Below, piece by piece: positions 1-9,108 of a stretch of 64,000 nt of DNA. The notes beneath the pieces are model-generated. The model was given only the letters and a program-made list of their open reading frames with translations, was not told where the DNA came from and did not search any database. Source of the DNA: Sphingomonas faeni (GTDB lineage Bacteria > Pseudomonadota > Alphaproteobacteria > Sphingomonadales > Sphingomonadaceae); the NCBI RefSeq assembly GCF_024273235.1, contig NZ_JANBVH010000012.1:1-64000 (forward strand), given 5' to 3'. How positions within the stretch are numbered: position 1 is the stretch's first letter; each line of letters begins with the position of its first letter. A program made the translations under genes and the position numbers.

Positions 1-695
1 ATCACCTTACGGCGCATGATGCAAATGACCATCCCGGCAAGGAAAAGAAGTATGATGGGGGATGTCCAGAATGTTCCAGCCGTTCCCAGGCCGTGCAGTG
101 TCAGGCCCGCGACCGTCAGCAGCACAAGAGTGCCTACAACGAAGGCGATCCCTATTTTACGGGCTGACAACACCAAGCCCAGCGCAAAAATCGCGTAAAA
201 CAGCACTTCGTAATTCAGCGTCCATCCCAGCGCAAAAACCGGGTAGGGTTGCCCGTTGTACGCGTTGGCATGCGGGATGAAGAGCAGCGATTTGATGATG
301 TTGACAACAGGCGTCGCCTCCTTGGCAAACGCCGCATAAGCAAGTGTCAGCAGCCAGTATAAGGGAAATACGCGGATCGCGCGATCCCTGAGGAATCGAA
401 CGGCCTGTCCTTCGGTACCGAATCTGCGCCAACTCACGTGCAGCATGATGAAGCCGCTAATCACGAAAAACGTCCACACCCCCAGACTGCCGAGTTGGGC
501 AACGAGGTCCGCGATCCTCGGATCGTGAGGAACGTCGCGAAACGCTCGAACGATGACGTGCGAGAACACGACCAAGAGCGCCGCCGCGGCGCGTAACTGT
601 TGTAAGCCGTGATATTTGGCGGCCGGCGGTTGATCTCCCGGCAAGACAGCACCTTCTTGCAGGACGGGGTTTGGCGCGGGCACTGAATCGATCAT
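1..695 (-). CDS. Acyltransferase family 3 (OafA/YrhL-like), 3' end outside window
   Basis: Inner-membrane acyltransferase of the family that O-acetylates surface polysaccharides. The frame opens at an ATG (693-695), is unbroken to the window edge and gives 231 residues; family members are usually about 350, so the C-terminus is missing. Visible family marks are LQQLRAAAALLVVFSHV near the start, a motif with LGSLGVWTFFVISGFIM, and RDRAIRVFPLYWLLT, followed by several hydrophobic segments. It lies beside exopolysaccharide genes and is read in the same direction as the export operon, so modification of that polymer is the natural inference; the acyl group and acceptor cannot be told. Confidence 0.85.
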   Translation of the reverse strand, partial: MIDSVPAPNPVLQEGAVLPGDQPPAAKYHGLQQLRAAAALLVVFSHVIVRAFRDVPHDPRIADLVAQLGSLGVWTFFVISGFIMLHVSWRRFGTEGQAVRFLRDRAIRVFPLYWLLTLAYAAFAKEATPVVNIIKSLLFIPHANAYNGQPYPVFALGWTLNYEVLFYAIFALGLVLSARKIGIAFVVGTLVLLTVAGLTLHGLGTAGTFWTSPIILLFLAGMVICIMRRKV

Positions 696-879
696 TGTTC
701 GCCTTAACAGTGCGAGGACCCCTGTAAAGATAGCGAACACCATCGGGGCGTGGTCTTCGATCTGGCCCAGGCGGCGAGGCCTCAGGGTAGAGCACGTCGG
801 CAACCACGTGATCGATCCATTCTAGAATTTCTGGAATGAAGTGCCGTTGCAATGCCGAATATGCCTGAAACTCAAGGCC

Positions 880-914
880 ATGAGCGGCCGCGCCTATTGC
901 GGCGAGCCGCTCAT
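880..914 (-). terminator. Weak hairpin at the 3' end of the export operon
   Basis: A 9-bp inverted repeat (ATGAGCGGC at 880-888, GCCGCTCAT at 906-914) overlaps the stop codon of the gene that ends at 911. No T-run follows, so termination is only a possibility. Confidence 0.3.
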
Positions 915-2143
915 CGGATTGATATCGATCGGATTGTCAAAGGCTGGGCGTCAGTTCGGTCGCTGGATACCAACGATAAGATCTGAACGTCGCAGCCTGT
1001 CTCCGGGACGGTGACCGTCACACCGGAAAGCGCATTGCCCGGCGTCGCGAAACGGCGGATTAGTGCCGTGCCGGACGGAGAGCACGCTAGCTGCCATTCA
1101 GCCGGTGCCTGCTGTACCGAGCCTTGAACGATATTCGCATCGATCGTGTGCGTACCCGGTGTCAGCATTAGGGTCTGCCTGATCAACGGCACGCTAACGT
1201 CGGTGGCCGGATTGACGTCCAGCAGATAGCCGTAATTGTCTTGGCGGAATGAGACGAACTGCGGGGCGTCGTCGCCAACGCTCCATTCGAACGGACTAAC
1301 CTGAGCCGTCTTCGACCGCGTCGCGACAGCGCGAAACGCAGGATCGTAGAGTACCTGGCTATGGGCAGCCGGTGCGATATGGAATGTGCGTATCCAGTAG
1401 GTACGTGCCTTCGCGCCTTGGCCTGTTTCCGTCATCCGAGCAATGAACGTCATGCGCTCAGCCGATGATGGCGGCATCTTCGATCGATCGAGCAGATCGA
1501 GCAGCGCTTCCATCCGGTCATAAGACTGAGGCTGAAGATTGACGCGCGTATCCGCGAAAAAACTACTCCGCCAAGGTGGATTATTTGCCAACTTTTCAGC
1601 TAGCGCTTGACGCGAAACCGCATCATCGAGGCCAGCGTAAAACAGGCTTTGGACCAGTTTAAATTCGGTCTGGCGCCGGGCAAGCGCATCTAACTGGCCC
1701 AAGATCCGCGGCAAATTTCTCTGTAGAGCGGCATCGTGTAAAACCCACATGCTCGTCGGTGTATCGCGCCAACTCAACGTTTCGGCAGCGCGCATCACGC
1801 GCGTCGAGGCCGTCTTCTTGTCGCTAGCTTCTAACGCCAAGCCAAGCGTGCGGACAACGCGCACCTCCATTGGATTGGCCAGCGTCGCGGGGCGCGCCAT
1901 CTCGACCGCCTTGTCGGGTTGCCTGGCCGTCAAATAAATGCGAGCAAGCTGATAACCGACTGCCGGGTGCGCCCCAGGATCAAACAACTGCAAAAGCGCG
2001 GGACTGGTACTTTTTGCAGCGATCGCGGCAAGCCCTTGCACGCCGACGAACCAGGCAAGCGACGCGGCTGCCACGATAACCGCGCCCTTGCGTGCGAGGG
2101 CGAGCGTGGACCGCTCCGTACCGGTGTGTTCGGCGTGCATCAT
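911..2143 (-). CDS. Membrane-anchored helical (TPR-like) protein of the export operon
   Basis: 410 residues. A single N-terminal hydrophobic segment (about 21-45, KGAVIVAAASLAWFVGV) is followed by helical repeats that look TPR-like (about 55-260, with HPAVGYQLARIYLTARQPDKAVEMARP) and a C-terminal beta-rich region. It starts 6 bp after the tyrosine-autokinase gene and is last in the operon, which points to a periplasmic or membrane accessory of polymer export. I do not recognise a named family; proteins with this layout are common at the end of sphingomonad polysaccharide operons. Confidence 0.6.
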   Translation of the reverse strand: MMHAEHTGTERSTLALARKGAVIVAAASLAWFVGVQGLAAIAAKSTSPALLQLFDPGAHPAVGYQLARIYLTARQPDKAVEMARPATLANPMEVRVVRTLGLALEASDKKTASTRVMRAAETLSWRDTPTSMWVLHDAALQRNLPRILGQLDALARRQTEFKLVQSLFYAGLDDAVSRQALAEKLANNPPWRSSFFADTRVNLQPQSYDRMEALLDLLDRSKMPPSSAERMTFIARMTETGQGAKARTYWIRTFHIAPAAHSQVLYDPAFRAVATRSKTAQVSPFEWSVGDDAPQFVSFRQDNYGYLLDVNPATDVSVPLIRQTLMLTPGTHTIDANIVQGSVQQAPAEWQLACSPSGTALIRRFATPGNALSGVTVTVPETGCDVQILSLVSSDRTDAQPLTIRSISIR

Positions 2144-2149
2144 TCAACC

Positions 2150-4366
2150 TTACGCAGGGCGCTCGCCGTAATTGTAGACGTAGCCGTAATCGTTCGAAGA
2201 ATATCCGATCGATTTTGCATCGAACTTGGTTAGCAGCACGCCGAGGACGTGCGTGTTGCCCGACACCAGACGCCCCAGTGCGTCCTTTGCTTGACGTCCG
2301 TGCACGCGGTTGGCTTCGACAACAAAGATCGTGCTGCCGACATTGGCGACCAGCGTAGGCGCATCGGCGAGGCCAAGGACAGGTGGCGCATCGATGATGA
2401 CGATATCGTAGGCGCGCTCGCACCGCTCGATCAAGGCTTGCATCCCAGGTGCTGCAATCAATTCAGCAGGATTGACGGGTACGGGACCGGCAGTGATGAG
2501 ATCGAGGCCGGGCTGATCGCTGTCGATCAGGACATTCTCAAACGTCTCTTGGCTGGCAAGCAGACTAGACAGGCCGCGCGCATTGTCGACTTCGAACCGC
2601 TTATGCTGAGACGGACGACGCATATCGGCATCGATCAGTATCACCTTGCGACCGATCTGCGCGAAGCTACGCGCGGTAGCGAGTGCACTCGTCGACTTGC
2701 CCTCACCTGGCCCACTGCTGGTGAAAATCAGGCTTTTCGGTGCGCCCGTTGGTGTCGAGAGCAACAATTTGGTCCGCAGTGCCGCATATGCTTCGGACAT
2801 GTCGGATTTGCGATCCGCCATTTCCTCGCGGGCGTTGGTGTCTTCCTTCAACTTCGGAATGACCCCGATCGCCGCCAACCCGAGCATGCGTTCGACATCG
2901 TTGGTCGACCGGATCAAGTCGTTGAAGTTTTCGCGGAGGAATATGAGCCCAGACCCTGCCAAAAGGCCTGCGACGATCGCCAACGCAAGGTTCAACAACG
3001 GTCTCGGTGATACGGCGCCGATAGGTGGATCCGCACGATCGATAATTGAGATGTTGTTGGCCGAAATGCCTGACGCCGCACTGATCTCCTTATAGCGTTG
3101 GAGCAGCCCGTCGTACAGCGTACGGTTGGTGTCGACTTCGCGGCGCAGGATATTGTAGCGGACACCGCGATCTTGCTCGGCCAGCGTCGTGCTCTTGAAC
3201 TGGGTAAGCTGTTCCTTAAGCGCATTTTCCTGACGCTGGGCGACAGCATAGTCCTGACGAATACCGTCTCGCAGTTCGGTCGCAATGCGCGTGGCCTGCG
3301 CGGAAAGAGTGTCCATCTGCGCCTGCAGCTCCTGCTGCGTCGCGTATGACGGATCGTAGCGCTTGCTATTTTGCTGATACTGGGCGCGCAGCTGAGCTCG
3401 TTGCTGGACCAGGGCAGAGATAGCGGGATTTTGCTGAACGATCGAGAGATTCATCAACGGCGAAGCCGTCGTCTCGCGCCAGCGCTCTTCGGTCTTGATA
3501 CGATCAGCGATTGCCTGAGACAGGTTTTGGTTAAGTTGGATCAGGCTCGATGTCGTCAGGGAGCTTGGCCCGGAGGATTGCGCACCGCTCTGGCCCGAAC
3601 CTGTATCAATCAGCCGCGCGGACCGTGCATAGTCGATCAACGCGCGCTCGGATTCCTCCAGCCGCTGACGCGTTTGCTTGAGCTGGTTCTCTAAGAACTG
3701 CCGTGCATAGGCACTGGTATCAAACTTGCGCCGTAGATTGCTGGTGATGAAATTGTCCGCGAAACTGTTCGCGATTTTCGCCGACAACGCCCGATCGGGA
3801 CTTTGAAACGAGACATTTACCGCGCTGGAATCGACCGGCAGCTTAACTTTTAAATTGGCCTCGAGTGCGTTCACCACCTGCTCGCGTTGGGTCTGTGCAA
3901 GGTTGAACGAACCTTGCGGAGCCTCGGCGACCTTCATGTGCATTAGCGGCAGGAAGGTTGGATCGCGGAACAGGCCAAGCTGGGTCGCGACGGCACGAGC
4001 GAGCGAACGGCTCTGCAGCACGTCGACCTGCGTTTGGAGAAAGCGGTCGGCGTCCTGCGAAGGCGCCTTAACATCGGCGCCCTCGATGATCTTGGCTTCC
4101 TGAATGTCGATCTGAATCTGGGCCGTTGCCTTGTAGATCGGCGTGCTCAAAAACGTGACTATCACGCCCAACGCGATGCAGACGACGAGCGCGCCGATCA
4201 TCAGGAACCGGTTGCGGTACACTGTTGACCAGATCGCGCGCACATCGATCAGGTGCTTTGTAGCATGATCCTGCGATTGGCGCGCGACCACGCCCGGCGG
4301 CAGTCCGTTATCCACGGGCCCTCGGGCGGTCTTGCCAGGCAGGTCGTTATGGTAAGCATCGTTCAT
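2150..4366 (-). CDS. Wzc/GumC-like polysaccharide co-polymerase with tyrosine autokinase
   Basis: 738-residue BY-kinase of the Wzx/Wzy export route. It sets chain length and drives export, working with the outer-membrane Wza-type protein. Order: Wzz-type N-terminus with a first membrane segment (about 54-73), a long periplasmic coiled coil (about 200-430), a second membrane segment near PLLNLALAIVAGLLAGSG, then the cytoplasmic kinase. The kinase shows Walker A GPGEGKS (552-558), Walker A' IDADMRR (around 578-584), Walker B IVIIDAPP (655-662) and a C-terminal tyrosine cluster (Y722, Y727, Y729, Y731, Y733), the usual autophosphorylation sites. It lies between the Wza-like gene and the helical accessory gene. 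Confidence 0.95.
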   Translation of the reverse strand: MNDAYHNDLPGKTARGPVDNGLPPGVVARQSQDHATKHLIDVRAIWSTVYRNRFLMIGALVVCIALGVIVTFLSTPIYKATAQIQIDIQEAKIIEGADVKAPSQDADRFLQTQVDVLQSRSLARAVATQLGLFRDPTFLPLMHMKVAEAPQGSFNLAQTQREQVVNALEANLKVKLPVDSSAVNVSFQSPDRALSAKIANSFADNFITSNLRRKFDTSAYARQFLENQLKQTRQRLEESERALIDYARSARLIDTGSGQSGAQSSGPSSLTTSSLIQLNQNLSQAIADRIKTEERWRETTASPLMNLSIVQQNPAISALVQQRAQLRAQYQQNSKRYDPSYATQQELQAQMDTLSAQATRIATELRDGIRQDYAVAQRQENALKEQLTQFKSTTLAEQDRGVRYNILRREVDTNRTLYDGLLQRYKEISAASGISANNISIIDRADPPIGAVSPRPLLNLALAIVAGLLAGSGLIFLRENFNDLIRSTNDVERMLGLAAIGVIPKLKEDTNAREEMADRKSDMSEAYAALRTKLLLSTPTGAPKSLIFTSSGPGEGKSTSALATARSFAQIGRKVILIDADMRRPSQHKRFEVDNARGLSSLLASQETFENVLIDSDQPGLDLITAGPVPVNPAELIAAPGMQALIERCERAYDIVIIDAPPVLGLADAPTLVANVGSTIFVVEANRVHGRQAKDALGRLVSGNTHVLGVLLTKFDAKSIGYSSNDYGYVYNYGERPA

Positions 4367-4406
4367 ACAGGGCTCTGCGATTTCGTGATGTGCTGAAGCA
4401 GTTCGA

Positions 4407-5105
4407 TCATCGGACGAGCGCTACGAACGTAGCGAATGTCGGGAGAACGGCCAAAATATCATAGTAGCGGGATTTGCTCGAGGATGTTCCCACGATCACG
4501 TAATCCCCGCTCTGGATGTAAGGGTCCGCCATGCGTCCCTCGCGAATGGCCATCACGTCGAACAGTGCGCCGCTACGGACTCCGTTGATCGTCCGGAATA
4601 TCGCCACACGATCGAGCTTGGCGACTTTGCTCGCCCCCTTGGCCATCGCGATGCTTTGGAGCAGCGTAGTCTGTCCCAGAAGCTGATACACGCCAGCCTC
4701 TTGAACAGCGCCATCGACGACGACGTTTTGTGACTTCGTCGAGGCAATGATTACCGAGACGCGAGGCTGACGCAAACCGCGTTGACGTAGCGCGGTCTCG
4801 ATATCTGCTGCCAGCTCGGAGCTCGTACGCCCAGCGGCGTGAACTTCTCCGATTAGCGGGAGCACCAGCCCGCCGCCCGATTCTACCGGCGCCTCCTTGA
4901 CCCCAAGCTCCGCCTCTCTGAACACGGTTATCGTCAGACTATCGCTCGGATTGATCCGGTAGGCAGTCTGATTGGCCTCAATGCGCTGGGGAGGGATTAC
5001 CTCATAGGCTTGCTGACCTTGGGGAAGATCGAATTGTTCGGAGGTCGCGCAGGCGGTCAAACAGACCGCCATGCTCAAGAGACCGGCTGCAACTGCCTTT
5101 GTCAT
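4407..5105 (-). CDS. Wza-like polysaccharide export lipoprotein
   Basis: 232 residues. The signal peptide ends in a lipobox (LTAC, Cys about 19), so the protein should be an outer-membrane lipoprotein. A poly_export domain follows (YRINPSDSLTITVFREAELG, about 48-70) and then an SLBB-type stretch (VVVDGAVQEAGVY, about 130-142). It is smaller than E. coli Wza (379 residues), as is usual for GumB-type exporters. It starts 4 bp after the upstream polymerase gene and is followed by the Wzc-like kinase, so it forms the outer-membrane pore partner of that kinase. Confidence 0.93.
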   Translation of the reverse strand: MTKAVAAGLLSMAVCLTACATSEQFDLPQGQQAYEVIPPQRIEANQTAYRINPSDSLTITVFREAELGVKEAPVESGGGLVLPLIGEVHAAGRTSSELAADIETALRQRGLRQPRVSVIIASTKSQNVVVDGAVQEAGVYQLLGQTTLLQSIAMAKGASKVAKLDRVAIFRTINGVRSGALFDVMAIREGRMADPYIQSGDYVIVGTSSSKSRYYDILAVLPTFATFVALVR

Positions 5106-5109
5106 AGTG

Positions 5110-6543
5110 TTACCGAAACTCTCTTAGGGACTCGACCGGACGGTTCCGGTCCACCTCAGGGCGCGCACGACTGCGATTTCCACGTCGATAGCGACTGAGC
5201 TCTTGTAAATCCAGCGCAGTTGGTCGGTTAGAAAGGACCGCGCAATAAACGCTGGCTAGGGTGGCGAGCGCAAGCGTGCGAAGCGGATAGTCTAGAACCG
5301 AATGCAATAGCAGCTCGGTGATGCCAGCGACCGCGATCGCAACCGGCGCGAAGCCCACCTGTCCTCGCCGGCAGGTTCGCAATCTGACGATCGCGGTCGC
5401 CGCAAACCAGACGATGAAGGCGAGCATAAGTATGACGGCTACCAAGCCGCCTTCCAGCGCGATTTCCAGGTAATCGGAATGGGCGTGGTTGACGTATGTG
5501 GGCTTGACGATGGAAAGCGGTTCGAGCGCGGCGAAGACCGGCTGGAATGTGCCAAAGCCTGAGCCGACCGGAAAATAGGCTCGGATGCCGTCCTTGACGA
5601 CCGGCCAGAACTGGTATCGCAGATCCGATGTAGCGTCGAAACGGGCCAGCGCCCGCGCTACGACGTCGGTTTTTGGCAATATGACCACAAGCAACAGCAT
5701 CAGTGCCACGAAGCACCCGAAAGCCACCGCGGTGCGCCGCCCGCCAACTGCGCCTGGTGCCAAGATTACTGCCGATACTGCAATGCCTAGGGGCAGAAGA
5801 CCCAGTCCTGCGCGCGAAAGGCAGCCAAATACGGCGAGCGACAGGAAGCCAATGGTGCCGACCGCGATCCAGCGGCGGGTCGTGATCGCGACGGTCTGCC
5901 GGCTTTCCATGATCGCCCAGGCCACCGCAGGCATTGCCGCCACGAGGAAGACCGCGCTATGGTTTTTGTTGGCGAACAGGCCGGTGCCAGGCCGGCCATA
6001 GGTGCTGTAGAAGGTCAGCCACGAAAAGCCCTGGAACTGGGCCATCACCAGAAAGCCGTTCAGCAGGCAGAAGGCCGCGATCACCATAAGCAGGCGTCGT
6101 TGTGCGTCGCGGTCGATACGTAGGACTGCGACAAACATGGACAGTGGTACAAGGAAGAAAGCGATCGTGTCGCGCGTAGCGGAGGAATTGAGGCTGATCG
6201 GCGCCCAGCGGTCGGGGGCGCCGGCCGCAGTGTAGACGTCCAGTTGATGCTCACGGCCCGGAAGGCTGTGCCATATCGATGGCGATACCGGTACCAGCTG
6301 CACCAGCAGTAGTAGCAGGGTCGCTACGATCAGCCCGATTATGACCTTGGTGGAGATGCCCGTCGTATTTCCCTGCGGCATCCGCCCAGGGCGTAGGCAG
6401 AACCACGCAAGGACTAGTACCGCTGCGATCTCGACGATCATGCGTTGCAGGGGGAAAAGCCAATTGCCCCCCCCAAGGAATAAGGCAACGACCAGCAGGC
6501 CCCCAGCCGCAATGGCGTCGCTGCGAGCGCCGGCTTGCGTCAT
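5110..6543 (-). CDS. O-antigen ligase / polymerase family membrane protein (Wzy_C)
   Basis: 477 residues with about a dozen hydrophobic segments and the large periplasmic loop with NHAHSDYLEIALEGG typical of the Wzy_C (O-antigen ligase/polymerase) family. It is the first gene of the minus-strand export operon. A second, unrelated-looking polymerase lies at 7849-9108, so which one polymerises the repeat unit and which ligates or serves another polymer cannot be decided from sequence. Confidence 0.88.
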   Translation of the reverse strand: MTQAGARSDAIAAGGLLVVALFLGGGNWLFPLQRMIVEIAAVLVLAWFCLRPGRMPQGNTTGISTKVIIGLIVATLLLLLVQLVPVSPSIWHSLPGREHQLDVYTAAGAPDRWAPISLNSSATRDTIAFFLVPLSMFVAVLRIDRDAQRRLLMVIAAFCLLNGFLVMAQFQGFSWLTFYSTYGRPGTGLFANKNHSAVFLVAAMPAVAWAIMESRQTVAITTRRWIAVGTIGFLSLAVFGCLSRAGLGLLPLGIAVSAVILAPGAVGGRRTAVAFGCFVALMLLLVVILPKTDVVARALARFDATSDLRYQFWPVVKDGIRAYFPVGSGFGTFQPVFAALEPLSIVKPTYVNHAHSDYLEIALEGGLVAVILMLAFIVWFAATAIVRLRTCRRGQVGFAPVAIAVAGITELLLHSVLDYPLRTLALATLASVYCAVLSNRPTALDLQELSRYRRGNRSRARPEVDRNRPVESLREFR

Positions 6544-6652
6544 TTCGTCTTTTCCTTAACGTGTTCCATCGTTATGGGGCTGCCTTTCGCATAAGATGCC
6601 CTGAGTGGCAATCTGACCATCAATCCATTGCCGTACCGGGGAGCAATTTCGG

Positions 6653-7852
6653 ATGCCGAACCCCAGCGACATGGCTCCTGTGTCGATTTCTGACTCACCT
6701 TCAGACCCCACCTTGCCTCCTCCGCGGGCAGGGGGGCAACTTTGGTTTCTCGCCTCTCTGCCTCCGCCCATCAATGGTCAGGCGAACTGCAACGCGGCCA
6801 TGTGGACGCTGATGTCTCGAACCATGCGTCTGAGGCCGCTCTTGTTGGGCCGCTCGACGCTCGGCAAGATCGGTCGGTCCCTAGCGAATAGCTGGAGGCT
6901 TCTGCGCGCAGGGCGGCGGGGCGATGCGGTCTATATATCAATTCCGGGACAATTGGGCGCATGGCTGTTGTTGCCAACGATTGCTGTGGCACGGCTGCGC
7001 GGGCTTACGATGTGGTTTCATCATCATTCGTTCCGATCGATCAATCTTGGGCCCATGCGGGTCATGCGCACCCTTGTTGCCTGGGCGGGGCCTGCGCAGA
7101 ACCATATTCTGTTGTCGGATGGCATGCGCGATCGCTTTGCAGGCTTGTATTTGCCTCCCGGCGCGGGACGCGCCCACACGATGTCGAACACGGTTCTGCT
7201 AGGTTCTGACATACGGAGCAAACTCTCCCCGCGACCGGGCCGACCACTGACATTGGGCCATGTATCCGTACTGACTCGCGAAAAGGGCGTATCGTACCTG
7301 TTCGAGCTGTTTGACGCTCTATGCCGCGAGGTACCCGGCATCCGCCTCGTGATTGCCGGTCCTTCGAGTGACCCAGCGCTTCTCGCGACAGTGCGTGAGG
7401 CTGAGGTACGCCACTCTGGAGCGTTCGACTATCGCGGAGAAGTTGCCGGGGAGGAGAAGGAGCGCTTCTACCAGGATATCGATCTGTTTGTGTTGCCGAC
7501 CACCTTGGTGGACGAAGCTGAACCGCTGGTTATGATCGAGGCGTATTCGCGCGGTGTCGATGTTTTGGCAACGTCTACCGGCTGTATTCCCGATCGCATT
7601 CGTGACCCCGGATTGCTATTGTCGCTTAATATTGCGGGCGATACGGCGCTCGTCGCCTCGGCCGCACGTTTCGGTGCGTCCGATTGGGCAAGGCGACGCG
7701 AAGATTGCCTGGCCCATCTCGCAAGGCTGGCAAAGAACGGCGAAGAGCAGGGGGCTGCGGTGCTCAAGGCAATGTACGACAGCGTTCAGCAGGTCCGTAT
7801 GGGGCACGACAAAACGGCTCGCGCGAACGCGACGAAGGCAGGCGAACCTTGA
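6653..7852 (+). CDS. Glycosyltransferase, GT-B fold (family 4 type)
   Basis: 399 residues. The N-terminal donor-side motif PPPINGQ (around residue 38), HVSVLTREKGVSYLFELF at the start of the second Rossmann domain, and the EAEPLVMIEAYSRGVDVLATSTG block are family-4 marks. The PPPINGQ motif begins only about 35 residues in, so one of the early ATGs (6653 or 6671) is right. It transfers a sugar onto the lipid-linked repeat unit in the cytoplasm. Its stop overlaps the TTG start of the next gene. It opens the plus-strand half of the locus, divergent from the export operon. Confidence 0.88.
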   Translation: MPNPSDMAPVSISDSPSDPTLPPPRAGGQLWFLASLPPPINGQANCNAAMWTLMSRTMRLRPLLLGRSTLGKIGRSLANSWRLLRAGRRGDAVYISIPGQLGAWLLLPTIAVARLRGLTMWFHHHSFRSINLGPMRVMRTLVAWAGPAQNHILLSDGMRDRFAGLYLPPGAGRAHTMSNTVLLGSDIRSKLSPRPGRPLTLGHVSVLTREKGVSYLFELFDALCREVPGIRLVIAGPSSDPALLATVREAEVRHSGAFDYRGEVAGEEKERFYQDIDLFVLPTTLVDEAEPLVMIEAYSRGVDVLATSTGCIPDRIRDPGLLLSLNIAGDTALVASAARFGASDWARRREDCLAHLARLAKNGEEQGAAVLKAMYDSVQQVRMGHDKTARANATKAGEP

Positions 7853-9108
7853 ACTTTTATTTCATTCTTTTCCTATTATATGTAGTATCTCCAAAGATCT
7901 CACTTGTTGGAGAGGGCGCACCCGTGCGTCCGGAAGATCTCATCAGCATTGTTGCGATTGTAGCATTTATTATGCTGCCTAGGCGGCGAGATATATCAGT
8001 ATCTCTTCCAGTAAAATTATATTGCGTATTCATTTTTGTAAATTTCGCATCGGTCATCATCAACTTCGCCGATATCGGGCCAACGGGACTTCTCTATGCA
8101 TTTAGACTGATCCAGTATCTCGCCTGGTACTTTATACTTTACGAGGCATGTCATGAAGTGAGCTGGTTGACGATGCGTCGATCGTTCATCGTAATTAGTT
8201 CTATTTTCATAATATGGGGCGTGCTGGAAGCATCTGCCGTTATCCCGGTAATCGGTAAGTTTGCAGGCGCGACGCAGCGACTGACAATCAATACCTCAGG
8301 CCCCTTCGAAACGTCGGTGATGTTGGCAATGCTGGCCTATGCGGTATCAAGTTACATCGTTGCGGTCCCGCTTCTGGTGCTGGTGTTCTTCACTCAGTCA
8401 CGGGTGACGCTTGTAGGAATGGTGGTAAGCTATTTTTCGTCAAGACCGCTAAGGGCCGTAGTCGCCGGGATGCTCGTCTTCGTCCTGTATCCGCTTGCAA
8501 TTCAGCCTTTGATGAATTCGCTGAGCGATACGCGGATCGGGCAGTCCGAGTCACCCGAGCGCATGGCGAACGTCTTGATCGTATCGTGGCAACGCGCGCC
8601 AGTTCTTGATGATCCCAGCTTCTTTCGCGAGCGCTTGCTCGATGGCAACACGATTACGCGCTACATGGTCGATACCAAGGGCGATATGAGTTTCCGTCTT
8701 CGGGCGGTGCGTTGGCCCACACTCATCAAGTCCACATTCAACAACCCGCTCGCTTTGCTTATCGGATGGTCGCCCGGCGCTTGGAGCAATGCGCTCGACA
8801 ATTACTACGTGCGGATATTCGGCGAGACCGGGTTGATAGGGCTCGTTACGTTCCTGATCTGGCTTGGGGTGACAATCAAGCGCCTCGAGCCCAACGGCGT
8901 GGCACGATATTCGTTGATCATGATGGCGGTGGTGGGCGTGTTCATCGATATTTTTACCTCGTCTAAGGTGATGCCGCTCCTATGGGCTTTCATCGCGTTC
9001 GAAGAAGCCCGGCATCCGTTTGCGCTTCCCCAGAAGCTGAAACCGGGCGAGATGCTGCGGCGACCGCGCGGTCGGTGGCTGGGCTTCGGCGGGGGGGCAG
9101 CACGATGA
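7849..9108 (+). CDS. Second O-antigen polymerase/ligase-like membrane protein
   Basis: 419 residues if started at the TTG at 7849, whose last two bases are part of the TGA stop of the upstream glycosyltransferase (TTGA overlap, translational coupling). The start gives an immediate membrane segment (NFYFILFLLYVVSPKISLV), better than any start further upstream, which would overlap the neighbour by over 150 bp. Ten or more hydrophobic segments and a loop with WSPGAWSNALDNYYVRIFGETG resemble Wzy-type proteins. AT content is locally higher at 7850-8250 than in its neighbours, which is common for Wzy genes and suggests separate acquisition. Confidence 0.8.
   Translation: MNFYFILFLLYVVSPKISLVGEGAPVRPEDLISIVAIVAFIMLPRRRDISVSLPVKLYCVFIFVNFASVIINFADIGPTGLLYAFRLIQYLAWYFILYEACHEVSWLTMRRSFIVISSIFIIWGVLEASAVIPVIGKFAGATQRLTINTSGPFETSVMLAMLAYAVSSYIVAVPLLVLVFFTQSRVTLVGMVVSYFSSRPLRAVVAGMLVFVLYPLAIQPLMNSLSDTRIGQSESPERMANVLIVSWQRAPVLDDPSFFRERLLDGNTITRYMVDTKGDMSFRLRAVRWPTLIKSTFNNPLALLIGWSPGAWSNALDNYYVRIFGETGLIGLVTFLIWLGVTIKRLEPNGVARYSLIMMAVVGVFIDIFTSSKVMPLLWAFIAFEEARHPFALPQKLKPGEMLRRPRGRWLGFGGGAAR

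Noticed and set aside
6700..6770. Second copy of the palindromic repeat seen at 49,627
   Set aside because: Only loose similarity in a GC-rich coding stretch that encodes a real glycosyltransferase motif.
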